Source: Marinospirillum celere
GTDB lineage: Bacteria; Pseudomonadota; Gammaproteobacteria; Pseudomonadales; Halomonadaceae
NCBI RefSeq assembly: GCF_900112235.1
Contig: NZ_FOLH01000004.1
Location: forward strand, 1 to 64,000
DNA: 64,000 bases
Direction of reading: 5' to 3'
The first letter of the stretch is position 1. Every line of letters begins with the position of its first letter. The notes under the pieces are model-generated. The model saw only the letters and a program-made list of their open reading frames with translations, ran no database searches and was not told the origin of the DNA. Positions 18,021 through 28,548 of this stretch are shown in pieces. Both the position numbers and the translations under genes were made by a program.

Positions 18021-19201
18021 TAACGCTTCTCCCCAGCTTCAACTTCGGCAGCAACCTTTTGCATATAGGTTGTAAAAACAGCTTCATAGCGCTCATCAGG
18101 TATCAAAAATGCATCATGCCCATGCGAAGACTTAATCCGCGCATAGCTGACCCTCTGACCGGCAGCCGTTAAAGCATCAACCAACTCTTCCGAGCGTCTG
18201 GGTGAAAAACGCCAGTCGGTTGTGAAGCTAACCACTAAAAAGCGACAGCTCGCTTGGGCCAGGGCTTTGGGCAAATCACCTTGAAAATCGCTGGCAGGAT
18301 CGAAATAGTCCAGTGCCTTGGTCATCAGTAGATAGGTATTGGCGTCAAAGCTTTCCGAGAAGGTGTCCCCTTGGTAACGCAAGTAGGATTCCACTTCAAA
18401 GTCAATATCATAACCATAATTTAGATGATCTTTACGCAGATCCCGCCCGAATTTTTCACCCATCGAATGCTCAGAAAGATAGGTAATATGCCCAACCATT
18501 CGTGCCAGTCTTAGGCCATAACGGGGAATGGTATTGAACTCCTGATAGCGCCCATCATGAAAATCAGGGTCGGTACGTATCGCCTGGCGAGCCACTTCAT
18601 TAAAGGCAATATTCTGGGCTGTAAGTTTGGGTGTACTGGCAATAATCACAGCGTGGCGCAGGCGATCTGGGAAACGCAGTGACCATTCCAAAACCTGCAT
18701 ACCACCAAGACTACCACCAACCACTGCAGCCCACTGGCGAATACCCAAGCGGTCGGCAAGGAGGGCCTGAGAGTCCACCCAATCACCCACAGTCAGTACC
18801 GGAAAATCAGGTCCATAGGGCTTATTGGTAGCAGGATTAATTGAAGAAGGCCCGGTAGAGCCATGACAGCCTCCCAGATTGTTCAGGGAAACCACATAGA
18901 AGTGATTGGTATCTATCGGCTTACCTGGCCCAATATAACTGTCCCACCAACCCGGCTTGCGATCTTCAACCGAATGAAAACCGGCAGCATGATGATGACC
19001 GGAAAGAGCGTGACAAATCAGCACTGCATTGCTGGCATCTGCATTCAATTGGCCATAGGTCTCCACCATCAGTTGCCAACTTTCAAGATGGGAACCACAT
19101 TCCAGCGCCAAAGGCTGGTCAAACTGCAAGGCTTCAGGGGTCACCAGACCGACCGAATCAGCAGGGAACTCGCGGGCAGAGGCAGAGTTGGAAGTCATCA
19201 T
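18020..19201 (-). CDS. metX: Homoserine O-acyltransferase MetX
   Basis: An alpha/beta-hydrolase that acylates the hydroxyl of homoserine (acetyl- or succinyl-CoA donor), the first committed step of methionine synthesis. Features: [11 protein letters not shown], nucleophile elbow [12 protein letters not shown], and C-terminal SSHGHDAFL with the catalytic His/Asp. I choose ATG 19201 (MMTSNS), with AAAGGA ten bases upstream; the frame extends to 19246 without family-like sequence. Acetyl versus succinyl specificity is not decidable by eye, although MetW partnership often goes with succinyl-type enzymes in this lineage. Confidence 0.93.
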   Translation of the reverse strand: MMTSNSASAREFPADSVGLVTPEALQFDQPLALECGSHLESWQLMVETYGQLNADASNAVLICHALSGHHHAAGFHSVEDRKPGWWDSYIGPGKPIDTNHFYVVSLNNLGGCHGSTGPSSINPATNKPYGPDFPVLTVGDWVDSQALLADRLGIRQWAAVVGGSLGGMQVLEWSLRFPDRLRHAVIIASTPKLTAQNIAFNEVARQAIRTDPDFHDGRYQEFNTIPRYGLRLARMVGHITYLSEHSMGEKFGRDLRKDHLNYGYDIDFEVESYLRYQGDTFSESFDANTYLLMTKALDYFDPASDFQGDLPKALAQASCRFLVVSFTTDWRFSPRRSEELVDALTAAGQRVSYARIKSSHGHDAFLIPDERYEAVFTTYMQKVAAEVEAGEKR

Positions 19202-19303
19202 CAGGCCAGAATCCTTTACTTTCAGGGCACGGGTGCCAAAAAACAAATAGCAGGCTAATCTAACATATTATCAGCCTTGCGGGTTAGCAGAGGGGCGCAC
19301 TGG

Positions 19304-19332
19304 TTTACCCGCAGGCTAAGCTCAGTTAAAAT
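19304..19332 (+). promoter_or_regulatory. Candidate guaB promoter
   Basis: TTTACC at 19304-19309 and TAAAAT at 19327-19332 are separated by 17 bases, giving a plausible sigma-70 promoter about 50 bp before guaB. I saw no purine box. Confidence 0.4.
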
Positions 19333-19342
19333 AGGGGATTAA

Positions 19343-20854
<1,512 letters not shown>

Positions 20855-20866
20855 CAGGACAAGCTC

Positions 20867-22441
20867 ATGCAAGATATCCATGCTTACAAAATTCTGATTC
20901 TTGATTTTGGCTCCCAGTACACCCAACTGATTGCTCGTCGGGTGCGGGAAATTGGCGTCTACTGTGAAATTCGCGCTTTTGATTTGAGCGATGAAGAAAT
21001 CCGCGAATTTAACCCCCAGGGCATTATTCTGGCCGGGGGCCCTGAGTCAGTTCCAGAACCCGGCTCACCCCGCGCTCCTGAGGCAGTTTTCACACTGGGT
21101 GTACCTGTTCTGGGTATTTGCTATGGCATGCAAACCATGGCTGCTCAACTGGGTGGCTCCGTTCAGGGTTCCAAGGTTCATGAATTTGGCTACGCCCAGA
21201 TTCAGTTGGAAGCTGAAAGTGGCCTCTTTGCCGATATCAAGGATCACGTTGCCGAGAACGGCCAGGGCCTGCTGGATGTCTGGATGAGCCATGGTGACAA
21301 GGTTGATCAGTTGCCACCTGAATTTGTCATCACTGCGGCCACACCTAGCTGCCCCATTGCGGCTATGGCCTGCGAAGCCAAAAAATTCTATGGCGTTCAG
21401 TTCCATCCGGAAGTGACCCACACCCTGCAAGGTAAGCGTATTCTTGAGCGCTTCCTTTTGGATATCTGTCAGTGCAAAGCCCTGTGGACACCCGCACAGA
21501 TCATTGAAGACCAAATTGCGCGTGTACGTGAGCAGGTAGGCAATCGCAAGGTTTTGCTAGGTCTTTCCGGCGGGGTCGATTCTTCGGTTGTTGCAGCGCT
21601 ACTGCACCGAGCCATCGGTGATCAGCTCACCTGTGTCTTTGTCGATAATGGCCTCTTGCGCAAAAACGAAGGCGAACAGGTCATGGAGATGTTTGCCCGC
21701 AATATGGGTGTCAAAGTCATCCGTGCCGATGTTGAAAAGCTCTTCCTTGATCGCCTGGAAGGCACTGCCGACCCTGAAGCCAAGCGTAAAATCATCGGCA
21801 ACACCTTCATCGATGTTTTTGATGCTGAAGCCAGCAAGCTCAAGGATGTTGATTTCCTGGCCCAGGGCACCATCTACCCGGATGTTATCGAATCTGCGGC
21901 AGCCAAAACCGGCAAGGCCCATGTTATTAAATCCCACCATAATGTGGGTGGCCTGCCTGAAACCATGCGCATGTCGCTGGTTGAACCTTTGCGTGAACTT
22001 TTCAAAGACGAAGTACGCAAAATTGGACTTGAGCTGGGCCTGCCTTATGACATGGTTTATCGCCACCCCTTCCCGGGTCCAGGTCTGGGTGTCCGCATTC
22101 TGGGCGAAGTCAAAAAAGAATACGCCGACATCCTGCGCGAAGCGGATGCCATCTTTATTGAAGAACTGCGTGCTGCCGGTTGGTATGACAAAACCAGCCA
22201 GGCTTTTGCCGTTTTCCTACCCGTGAAGTCCGTGGGTGTTGTCGGTGATGGCCGTCGCTATGAATGGGTTATTGCCCTGCGTGCGGTGGAAACCATCGAC
22301 TTTATGACTGCCCGCTGGGCTCACCTGCCCTATGAGCTGCTGGAAAAGGTTTCCAACCGAATCATCAATGAACTCCCCGGTGTTTCTCGTGTCACTTATG
22401 ATGTTTCCTCGAAACCTCCGGCGACCATTGAATGGGAATAA
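20867..22441 (+). CDS. guaA: GMP synthase (glutamine-hydrolysing) GuaA
   Basis: A 524-residue enzyme converting XMP to GMP with ATP and glutamine. The N-terminal class I amidotransferase has LGICYGMQ with nucleophile Cys and FHPEVTHT with the catalytic His/Glu. The ATP-pyrophosphatase P-loop is [14 protein letters not shown]. The C-terminal dimerisation domain ends with the conserved [14 protein letters not shown]. It is 12 bp downstream of guaB. Confidence 0.98.
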   Translation: MQDIHAYKILILDFGSQYTQLIARRVREIGVYCEIRAFDLSDEEIREFNPQGIILAGGPESVPEPGSPRAPEAVFTLGVPVLGICYGMQTMAAQLGGSVQGSKVHEFGYAQIQLEAESGLFADIKDHVAENGQGLLDVWMSHGDKVDQLPPEFVITAATPSCPIAAMACEAKKFYGVQFHPEVTHTLQGKRILERFLLDICQCKALWTPAQIIEDQIARVREQVGNRKVLLGLSGGVDSSVVAALLHRAIGDQLTCVFVDNGLLRKNEGEQVMEMFARNMGVKVIRADVEKLFLDRLEGTADPEAKRKIIGNTFIDVFDAEASKLKDVDFLAQGTIYPDVIESAAAKTGKAHVIKSHHNVGGLPETMRMSLVEPLRELFKDEVRKIGLELGLPYDMVYRHPFPGPGLGVRILGEVKKEYADILREADAIFIEELRAAGWYDKTSQAFAVFLPVKSVGVVGDGRRYEWVIALRAVETIDFMTARWAHLPYELLEKVSNRIINELPGVSRVTYDVSSKPPATIEWE

Positions 22442-22445
22442 CTGC

Positions 22446-22901
22446 ATGACCTTCAGATTGTTTTTGCTTGCTTTGTGTTTGCTTGCCTTTTCTTCAACCA
22501 GCATAGCCAGCACTCAATCTGAAGGTTTCCACGACCCTTTAGAGCATCGTCTGACCCTGATCAAATCGCGCCTGATGATGACCCGGGAGCACTTTGCTTA
22601 TTTTGATGGTTTCGAGCTACAACAAAGTGCTTCCGTAGAAGCCAACAACCTCATCCGCGCCCTGCAATATTCTCTCTGCCCGTTGAATGATGACCAACAG
22701 CAGGTGCGGCTACACCGCATTGAAACCTTTGGTATTTTTCTACGCATGGTCAGCCTTGCCGAAGGCTGGAGACCTGAACTGCCCGAAAGTGTTCCCGCCA
22801 ATCAGTTTATGGGTTTACGCCTGCTGAAAGCCTGTCAGGATGGCCAGCATTACCGGGTATTGGAAGCTGCGCTGGAACTGGTGGATGATCAGAAAACCTG
22901 A
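22446..22901 (+). CDS. Small secreted protein of unknown function
   Basis: About 151 residues starting at ATG 22446, five bases after the guaA stop. The N-terminus is a signal peptide (FLLALCLLAFSSTSIAS). The mature protein is helical with two cysteines (LCPLND and LKACQD) that could pair. I recognise no family. Its 3' end overlaps tadA by 17 bp, so it is embedded in the guaBA-tadA transcription unit. Probably periplasmic. Confidence 0.7.
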   Translation: MTFRLFLLALCLLAFSSTSIASTQSEGFHDPLEHRLTLIKSRLMMTREHFAYFDGFELQQSASVEANNLIRALQYSLCPLNDDQQQVRLHRIETFGIFLRMVSLAEGWRPELPESVPANQFMGLRLLKACQDGQHYRVLEAALELVDDQKT

Positions 22902-23346
22902 ATACTACATGCACCGAGCCTTGGAACTGGCTACCGAAGCGGGTGCAGCCGGTGAGGTGCCAGTCGGGGCCCTCGTTGTCGATTCACAGGGTGAGATTAT
23001 CGGTAAGGGCCGCAATGCCTGTATCAGCGAGTGTGATGCCTCAGCCCATGCTGAAGTTCAAGCTATTCGTGAAGCAGGCAAGCGACTAGGAAACTACCGA
23101 CTGACCGGATGCGACCTCTATGTCACCCTGGAACCCTGCACCCAGTGTGTTGGCACCCTGATCAATGCCAGAATCAGAAAGGTCTTCTACGGGGTCAAGG
23201 AGCCCCGTACAGGCGCTTTAGCATCAGTATGCAACCTCGCAGCCCAACCTTGGTATAATCATCAGCTGGAGGTCCAGGGCGGGCTTCTAAAGAAACAGTG
23301 TCGGGAATTGCTGGAAGACTTCTTCAAGCAACGGCGCTCGCTTTAA
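22885..23346 (+). CDS. tadA: tRNA adenosine(34) deaminase TadA
   Basis: About 153 residues. TadA converts wobble adenosine to inosine in tRNA-Arg(ACG). The zinc/catalytic motifs are HAEVQAI (His and proton-shuttle Glu) and PCTQCVG (two zinc Cys), with the deaminase core PVGALVVD upstream. I start it at ATG 22885 (MIRKPEYYMHRALELA), inside the end of the previous gene; this gives the normal family length. Confidence 0.95.
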   Translation: MIRKPEYYMHRALELATEAGAAGEVPVGALVVDSQGEIIGKGRNACISECDASAHAEVQAIREAGKRLGNYRLTGCDLYVTLEPCTQCVGTLINARIRKVFYGVKEPRTGALASVCNLAAQPWYNHQLEVQGGLLKKQCRELLEDFFKQRRSL

Positions 23347-23348
23347 AC

Positions 23349-24554
23349 TCAAGCCTCTCGAACAGAAGCTTCCATCACTTCTTCATCCAGATCCTCTTCC
23401 GGGCGTCTTTCAGGGAAAGCGGAAGCCTGTAGATCCGTCTCACCGATAATACAGTTGCGACCACATTCTTTAGCTGCATAAAGGGCCTGGTCAGCTCTGG
23501 CCATTACGTTTTCAAGGCTTTCTTCCGGAGCATACTGGGCAATTCCCACCGAAGTGGTGAGCTTCACTGTGGGATGATCTTCACCCACCTCAATGATCAG
23601 GCGTTCAATATCAGCCCGCAAACGTTCAGCGATACGTAGAGCTTCAAGTTCAGCCGTTTGCGCCAGCACGATTACAAACTCTTCGCCACCAATTCGGGCC
23701 ACATAATCCACATCCCTCAAGCTATGGCGTATCTCACTGGCAACCTTAGCCAGCACCTGATCACCGACCCCATGACCAAAACGATCATTAACCTGCTTAA
23801 AGAAGTCCAGGTCGACAAACCCTATCGAAAACTCGTAGCCACCCCTGTCACTCAAACCTTTTTGGCGCTTAAGGATGCGCATCAAATGCCGCCGGTTGTA
23901 AAGCCCGGTCAGTTCGTCAGTTACGGCAAGCTCTTCAATACGCTGCATTGCCAAAGCCAAATGAGCATTGCGGTTTTTCAGAGCCATACGCAACCCACCT
24001 ATTTCACCACCCAACAAACAGATACCTGTTACCGCCAACAAAAAAACCAAGGCTGTTAGTGTTTCATGAGGCCAATGGATATCAATCGGGCTAAAAGTAA
24101 CCTGAGCAAATACCGCTAACCCATAGGCAACGACCAGAATTAAAGCAATAACCGGAAGACGGCGAGGGTGAAAACGAAAAACTGCAAACAACATAATTAA
24201 CAGCAGGTTAATGACCAGCAGGCTACGGATTTCAGGAGCGGCATACATGACGTAGGTGCCAATAGCCAAATGCCAGCCTAACTGAGAAGACGTTAAACTA
24301 GGATCGGAGTAACGCAGGTTACGCCCCGAGAAAATAATCCAGGGAAAGAGCAAGTGACCTACAGAAACAATGAGCAGGAAGGCAATCAACTCGATAGGAG
24401 ACCAGAATACATAGCCCAGATACCAAGCAACCATTAAAACCAAAATACTGGCAAAACCGGCTCCGGCAGCCATAAGTGACCTGCGCAGCCGCAATTTTTG
24501 TGCTACCTGCCTAGAAGCTGCCTTGGCAGCCTGAGAATCCATCTCCATTTCCAC
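23349..24554 (-). CDS. Membrane diguanylate cyclase (GGDEF)
   Basis: A 401-residue protein with about six membrane helices in the first ~200 residues and a C-terminal GGDEF domain that makes cyclic-di-GMP from GTP. The active-site loop is GGEEF, and the substrate region DLDFFKQVNDRFGH is intact, so it should be active. RDVD exactly five residues before GGEEF is a classic inhibitory I-site, so product inhibition is likely. The N-terminal membrane part has no recognised sensor signature. It is divergent from mutY and convergent with tadA. Confidence 0.93.
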   Translation of the reverse strand: MEMEMDSQAAKAASRQVAQKLRLRRSLMAAGAGFASILVLMVAWYLGYVFWSPIELIAFLLIVSVGHLLFPWIIFSGRNLRYSDPSLTSSQLGWHLAIGTYVMYAAPEIRSLLVINLLLIMLFAVFRFHPRRLPVIALILVVAYGLAVFAQVTFSPIDIHWPHETLTALVFLLAVTGICLLGGEIGGLRMALKNRNAHLALAMQRIEELAVTDELTGLYNRRHLMRILKRQKGLSDRGGYEFSIGFVDLDFFKQVNDRFGHGVGDQVLAKVASEIRHSLRDVDYVARIGGEEFVIVLAQTAELEALRIAERLRADIERLIIEVGEDHPTVKLTTSVGIAQYAPEESLENVMARADQALYAAKECGRNCIIGETDLQASAFPERRPEEDLDEEVMEASVREA

Positions 24555-24774
24555 CTCTGAAACTATGCGACTTTTTGAGTTATTTTAGAGTCGCAAATTT
24601 TAATAACCAGGGTTTTCAACAGCAATCTTAAGGTTTGAATCAGCAAAAGCAAGCGCTTTTCACTCATATAACTCAGCTCAGAAGCTTTGCCAGTAATTTA
24701 TTACAAAGGTTTCAGACAAAATCCATAGCACAAGTCATATTCGTTACATAAAACACACTTTTTATAGAAATCAC

Positions 24775-24876
24775 CTCACAAAGTTGAACCTCTTTAAGTC
24801 GCAAGAGTCATAGCTTTTGCAAGGGAGAGAGTGCAAATAGTTTTGGCCCCGAGTTAAACTTCGGGGCCTTTTTTTA
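24775..24876 (+). ncRNA. Candidate small RNA or leader before mutY
   Basis: The 341-bp space between the minus-strand cyclase gene and mutY has no protein gene. On the plus strand it holds a small hairpin (CTCTT 24790-24794 with AAGAG 24803-24807), then TTTGCA/TGCAAA (24816-24821 with 24832-24837) exposing the loop AGGGAGAGAG, and then a strong terminator. A GGA-containing loop is the kind of site CsrA/RsmA binds. As no gene lies upstream on this strand, the terminator implies a short transcript. No convincing promoter was seen, so the 5' end is a guess. Alternatives are a mutY leader with attenuation. Confidence 0.4.
24845..24876 (+). terminator. Rho-independent terminator upstream of mutY
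   Basis: GGCCCCGAG (24845-24853), loop TTAAA, CTTCGGGGCC (24859-24868) and seven T residues. The T-run is only on the plus strand side. It ends 20 bp before the mutY start. Confidence 0.85.
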
Positions 24877-24895
24877 TTCTATTGCGGGGTCCCCC

Positions 24896-25975
24896 TTGAA
24901 ACATGAAAGCTTTGCCGAGCGTCTACTAAGCTGGTATCAGCATCAGGGACGCAAAAATTTGCCTTGGCAACAAAACCCAACACCTTACCGCGTCTGGGTT
25001 TCAGAAATCATGCTGCAGCAAACCCAGGTTGCGACTGTTATCGATTATTACCAGCGCTTCATGCAGAGCTTTCCCGATATTTTTACACTGGCTTCGGCGT
25101 CTCAGGAACAGGTCCTACACCACTGGGCCGGCCTGGGTTACTACAGCCGAGCACGCAACCTTCATCGCTGTGCTCAAATACTAGTTCAGGAATACCAGGG
25201 CCACTTCCCTCTTCAAGACCAAAAAGCCATGGAGGCTCTGCCCGGTATCGGCCCCTCAACTGCTGCCGCCATTATCGCTTTAAGTAGTGACCAAAGGGCC
25301 GTGATTCTGGATGGCAATGTCAAACGGGTGGTTGCCCGCTATTTTGCTCTGGAAGGTTGGCCCGGCAAAACGGCAATCAATCGTTTATTTTGGAAAAAAG
25401 CCGATGAACTAACCCCCGCTACCCGAGCTGCTGACTATACCCAGGCCATCATGGACCTGGGGGCTACCCTTTGCACTCCACGCCAACCTCAATGCAGCCA
25501 GTGCCCCGTTAAAGACCACTGCAAGGGGCTGCTGCAGGATAAGGTCAGTCAGTTACCCTCACCCAAGCCCAAAAAAGCCCTGCCTACCCAAGAACGGCAT
25601 TTTTTGGTGCTCAACAAAAACTCCAAAGAATTGTTATTGCAGCAACGCCCTCAAGATGGCATTTGGGGTGGCCTCTGGTGTCTGCCTGATTTTACGACAA
25701 GAGAAGAACTTGAAGCCTGGCTTACACAAACCTATCCTCAGGCCCGACTTGAACACCAGGGCCTAGAACCTGTAAAACATGTGTTTAGCCATTACCGGCT
25801 ACTCATTCGACCCTGGCAGGCCCACTTAGCCGACATTAGTGGAATTCAAGAAGAGGCCCAGACCTATTCACCAAGCATGGCACCGACTACCAGCCTCTGG
25901 TATAACCCCAGACAACCGGCAAATGTTGGTTTGCCTGCTCCCATCAAGAAACTTCTGGAAGGAATACAACTATGA
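24896..25975 (+). CDS. mutY: Adenine DNA glycosylase MutY
   Basis: A 359-residue glycosylase removing adenine opposite 8-oxoguanine. The helix-hairpin-helix is [12 protein letters not shown] followed by the [10 protein letters not shown] catalytic Asp, and the iron-sulfur cluster is C-x6-C-x2-C-x5-C ([17 protein letters not shown]). The C-terminal NUDIX-like domain that reads 8-oxoG is present. The start appears to be TTG at 24896: no in-frame ATG or GTG occurs before conserved sequence, and GGGG lies upstream. yggX overlaps its stop by 4 bp. Confidence 0.95.
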   Translation: MKHESFAERLLSWYQHQGRKNLPWQQNPTPYRVWVSEIMLQQTQVATVIDYYQRFMQSFPDIFTLASASQEQVLHHWAGLGYYSRARNLHRCAQILVQEYQGHFPLQDQKAMEALPGIGPSTAAAIIALSSDQRAVILDGNVKRVVARYFALEGWPGKTAINRLFWKKADELTPATRAADYTQAIMDLGATLCTPRQPQCSQCPVKDHCKGLLQDKVSQLPSPKPKKALPTQERHFLVLNKNSKELLLQQRPQDGIWGGLWCLPDFTTREELEAWLTQTYPQARLEHQGLEPVKHVFSHYRLLIRPWQAHLADISGIQEEAQTYSPSMAPTTSLWYNPRQPANVGLPAPIKKLLEGIQL

Positions 25976-26247
25976 GCCACACCGTTTTCTGCCGCAAATA
26001 TCAAAAAGAACTCGAAGGGCTGGAACAGCCACCCATGCCAGGAGCTAAAGGGCAAGAACTTTACAACGAAGTTTCCAAGCAAGCCTGGCAGGATTGGCTG
26101 GAACATCAAACGCGCCTAATTAATGAAAAACATTTGAAAGTCTTCGAGCCTGAAACTCGCCAGTACTTACTGGAACAGATGGATAAATTCCTGGATAACC
26201 AGGAAACCGATCAGGCTGAAGGCTATGTCCCGCCTGAAAACTCCTAA
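25972..26247 (+). CDS. yggX: Probable Fe(2+)-trafficking protein YggX
   Basis: A 91-residue protein with the family pattern [13 protein letters not shown], including the conserved Cys, and [15 protein letters not shown] in the middle. YggX protects iron-sulfur clusters from oxidation and is usually encoded next to mutY, as here (overlap ATGA). Full length. Confidence 0.95.
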   Translation: MSHTVFCRKYQKELEGLEQPPMPGAKGQELYNEVSKQAWQDWLEHQTRLINEKHLKVFEPETRQYLLEQMDKFLDNQETDQAEGYVPPENS

Positions 26248-26285
26248 GCATCTGAAGAAAAAATAAAAAGTTTTTAAAAAAGCGC

Positions 26286-26316
26286 TTGACGAAAAGCCTT
26301 CGGATCTATTTAATAT
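26286..26316 (+). promoter_or_regulatory. Candidate promoter of the tRNA-Phe/Gln/Thr unit
   Basis: TTGACG at 26286-26291 and a TTTAATAT stretch at 26309-26316 (spacing 17-19 depending on register), followed by a GC-rich start GCACCCG, as expected for a growth-rate controlled stable RNA promoter. Confidence 0.5.
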
Positions 26317-26325
26317 GCACCCGTT

Positions 26326-26401
26326 GGCCAGATAGCTCAGTTGGTAGAGCAAGGGATTGAAAATCCCTGTGTCGGCGGTTCGATTCCGCCTCTGGCCACC
26401 A
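26326..26401 (+). tRNA. tRNA-Phe (GAA)
   Basis: A 76-base cloverleaf with acceptor GGCCAGA/TCTGGCC, anticodon loop GATTGAAAATC reading GAA, GGTTCGATTCC T-arm, and encoded CCA. First of three tandem tRNA genes. Confidence 0.97.
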
Positions 26402-26419
26402 CTTTTTAAGATGATCTGC

Positions 26420-26494
26420 TGGGGTATCGCCAAGTGGTAAGGCACCTGGTTTTGGTCCAGGCATTCGGGAGTTCGAATCTTCCTACCCCAGCCA
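26420..26494 (+). tRNA. tRNA-Gln (TTG)
   Basis: A 75-base cloverleaf with acceptor TGGGGTA/TACCCCA, anticodon TTG in CTGGTTTTGGTCCAG, T-arm AGTTCGAATCT, discriminator G and encoded CCA. Confidence 0.97.
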
Positions 26495-26508
26495 TCTTAA
26501 TACCCTTC

Positions 26509-26584
<76 letters not shown>

Positions 26585-26586
26585 TT

Positions 26587-26613
26587 AAAACCCTGTATTA
26601 TCAGGGTTTTTTT
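26587..26613 (+). terminator. Terminator of the tRNA unit
   Basis: AAAACCCTG, loop TATTAT, CAGGGTTTT, then further T residues, three bases after the CCA of tRNA-Thr. Confidence 0.85.
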
Positions 26614-26736
26614 GTGCCCAAAAACCAACTCCGGCACCTACCTACCTCATAAACATCCTTCTTACATCTCAACCATAATCGCTCCATTAGAAAAACCTGT
26701 TATAGTTCAAGTTTTACTTTCACTCTGGAGCTCACA

Positions 26737-27171
26737 ATGACCCTCAAAACCATCACTGTTGAAGCACAAATGCAGGAAGGCTTTGCCATTAAAAGCAATA
26801 TCAATGGCCACCAACTCACCATTGATCAGCCTGAAGCAGCCAGAGGCAGCAACCTAGGCCCCACCCCTCTGGAGACTTTCCTTTTTGCTATTGCTGGCTG
26901 TGTTGGCACCCTGGGTCGCATTATTGCTATGCAAAGAAAACTAGAACTCAGAGGGATGCAGGTGGAAGTAGAGGGTGATTACAATCCCGCTGGATTACTC
27001 GGCAAGCCTACGGATGATCGCATCGGCTTTCAGAAAATCCGTATCAGCGCCCAGATTGATGCAGACATGACTGATGAAGAAAAACAGTCTTTCCTAGATG
27101 AAGTCTGCCACCGCTGCCCACTGCACGACAATATTAGTCTGGAAACCGAGGTTGTCCATCAGCTTAACTAA
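26737..27171 (+). CDS. OsmC family protein
   Basis: A 144-residue OsmC/Ohr-fold protein. The two conserved redox cysteines lie in AGCVGTL and in VCHRCPLHDN, the latter typical of the YhfA/OsmC-like branch. The family reduces organic hydroperoxides or handles reactive thiols; the exact substrate here is unknown. Own upstream region with a GGAG site before ATG 26737. It stands alone between the tRNA unit and the IS remnant. Confidence 0.88.
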   Translation: MTLKTITVEAQMQEGFAIKSNINGHQLTIDQPEAARGSNLGPTPLETFLFAIAGCVGTLGRIIAMQRKLELRGMQVEVEGDYNPAGLLGKPTDDRIGFQKIRISAQIDADMTDEEKQSFLDEVCHRCPLHDNISLETEVVHQLN

Positions 27172-27214
27172 GCCAGGTTTGGACTTACCCCAGTACCATT
27201 GACACGCCCCAGCC

Positions 27215-27935
27215 TCACACAGAGCTGACGCCCCCTAAATGGCTGTGGCGTCTGTTTCTGTTGTAAAAGATTTCAATGTAGTCGAAGACATCGGCCCGCG
27301 CTAAGTCACGCGTTTTGTAGATACGCTTTTTGATGCGCTCTTTCTTCAAGCTGCTGAAAAATGACTCCGCTACCGCATTGTCCCAGCAATTGGCTCGGCG
27401 GCTCATACTGGGCACCAGAAGATGAGCTTTACAAAATCTGACCCAATCATCACTGCCATACTGCGAGCCTTGATCAGAGTGTATCATCACGGACTGGCGA
27501 GGCTTTCTTCGCCATACGGCCATCATCAAAGCGTCGAGGACCAGTTCCCGGTGCAGAGTCAGCTTCATTGACCAACCACCTTGCGAGAATACAGGTCGAG
27601 CACGATCACCAAGTACAGCCAGCCTTGCCAGGTGTAAATGTAGGTAATGTCAGTGACCCACACGTGATCCGGCTGATCAACAGTGAACTCTCTCTGCAAT
27701 GCATTCGGAGCCACTAACGAAGGCCGTCCAGGAAAACGCGGTGAGCGCCGTAGATGCCGCCACTTGCTTCATAGGAATGTCGAATCAAGTCAAGCAGCCG
27801 CAGATCTTCAATGGCCCTGTCTGAAAGGGGCTTGTGCAGCCACTGGTAGCATCCCTCACGGGCAACGCTTAAAACCCGGCACATCGTCTTGATGCCGAAT
27901 TAGGATCGATGCTCCAGAATGAACCGGTACTTTAC
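27215..27935 (-). pseudogene. IS3-family orfB transposase, inactivated
   Basis: The DDE integrase is recognisable in pieces: HKPLSDRAIEDLRLLDLIRHSY, written here only as the HKPLSDRAIEDL block, then [15 protein letters not shown] (first Asp), IHSDQGSQYGS (second Asp) and NCWDNAVAESFFSSLK (Glu). Three lesions are visible: an in-frame stop at 27900-27902, loss of roughly 100-150 bp between the GGIYGAHR and LQREFTV blocks, and a frameshift near 27570 between RKVV and WSMKLTL. It cannot make an active enzyme. Confidence 0.9.
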
Positions 27936-28215
27936 TCGGGGTTTCTTGCAAAGTACCGAGCGGCATTTTTTAAAATGTCGCGCTCCTCTTCAGTTCGCTT
28001 GAGCGCGACTTCAATTTCAGAATTTCAGTTTTACCGGCTAACAGATCAGCCGCATGCTCGTCCGTATTGTCGGGCTTGATGGCTTTCACCCATTTATACA
28101 GGCTGTGGGTGCTGACACCCAGGCGCTCAGAAACTTCGGCAACCGAATAGCCTCGATCCACGACCTGATGGACGGCTTCTTCTTTAAACTCTGGGGTAAA
28201 TCTGGGATGGTTCAT
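27932..28215 (-). pseudogene. IS3-family orfA, frameshifted
   Basis: Starts with the helix-turn-helix region FTPEFKEEAVHQVVDRGYS and GVSTHSLYKWV typical of IS3 orfA. After EILKLK the frame shifts near 28005; the expected continuation (EEERDILKNAARYFA) is found in another frame up to a stop at 27932-27934. Confidence 0.88.
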
Positions 28216-28404
28216 GGCATTTCTCTTATGGCTAAATCATAGCTCAGGAGTGTCCACGACACTGGGGTAAGTCCATTTCTCCAGTTTTATCAAAGCTAAC
28301 TTTAAGGTGCAAGTTTGCGCAGCTTAGCTCGCATTATTTGCGGGTTCAGTCCATTGGATGTTTGATATGGGTTAGTTGGGGGTGCAGCTAGGATTACTTG
28401 GAAA

Positions 28405-28481
28405 TGGCCCGCTCGACAGGATTCGAACCTGTGACCTTCGCCTCCGGAGGGCGACGCTCTATCCAGCTGAGCTACGAGCGG
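28405..28481 (-). tRNA. tRNA-Arg (CCG)
   Basis: A 77-base cloverleaf read on the minus strand: acceptor CCGCTCG/CGAGCGG, discriminator G, encoded CCA, and anticodon loop CTCCGGA giving CCG. A single-gene unit 130 bp from the IS remnant. Confidence 0.96.
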
Positions 28482-28501
28482 TTTAATTCTGAGAGGCAGG
28501 C

Positions 28502-28530
28502 ATTGTAGGGGTCTGCCTTTTATTTGTCCA
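28502..28530 (-). promoter_or_regulatory. Promoter of tRNA-Arg
   Basis: On the minus strand TGGACA (28525-28530) and TACAAT (28502-28507) are 17 bases apart, a near-consensus sigma-70 promoter about 20 bp before the tRNA. Confidence 0.75.
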
Positions 28531-28548
28531 GAGCCAGAAACAGGAAGC

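Larger units (their letters stand above)
27180..28275 (-). mobile_element. Decayed IS3-family insertion sequence
   Basis: About 1.1 kb bounded by 15-bp perfect inverted repeats TGGACTTACCCCAGT (27180-27194) and its complement (28261-28275). Both IS3 reading frames are recognisable on the minus strand but broken. The length is short of the usual ~1.25 kb because part of orfB is missing. Flanking triplets GTT and TTT do not match, so no clear target duplication remains. It inserted between osmC and tRNA-Arg. Confidence 0.9.
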
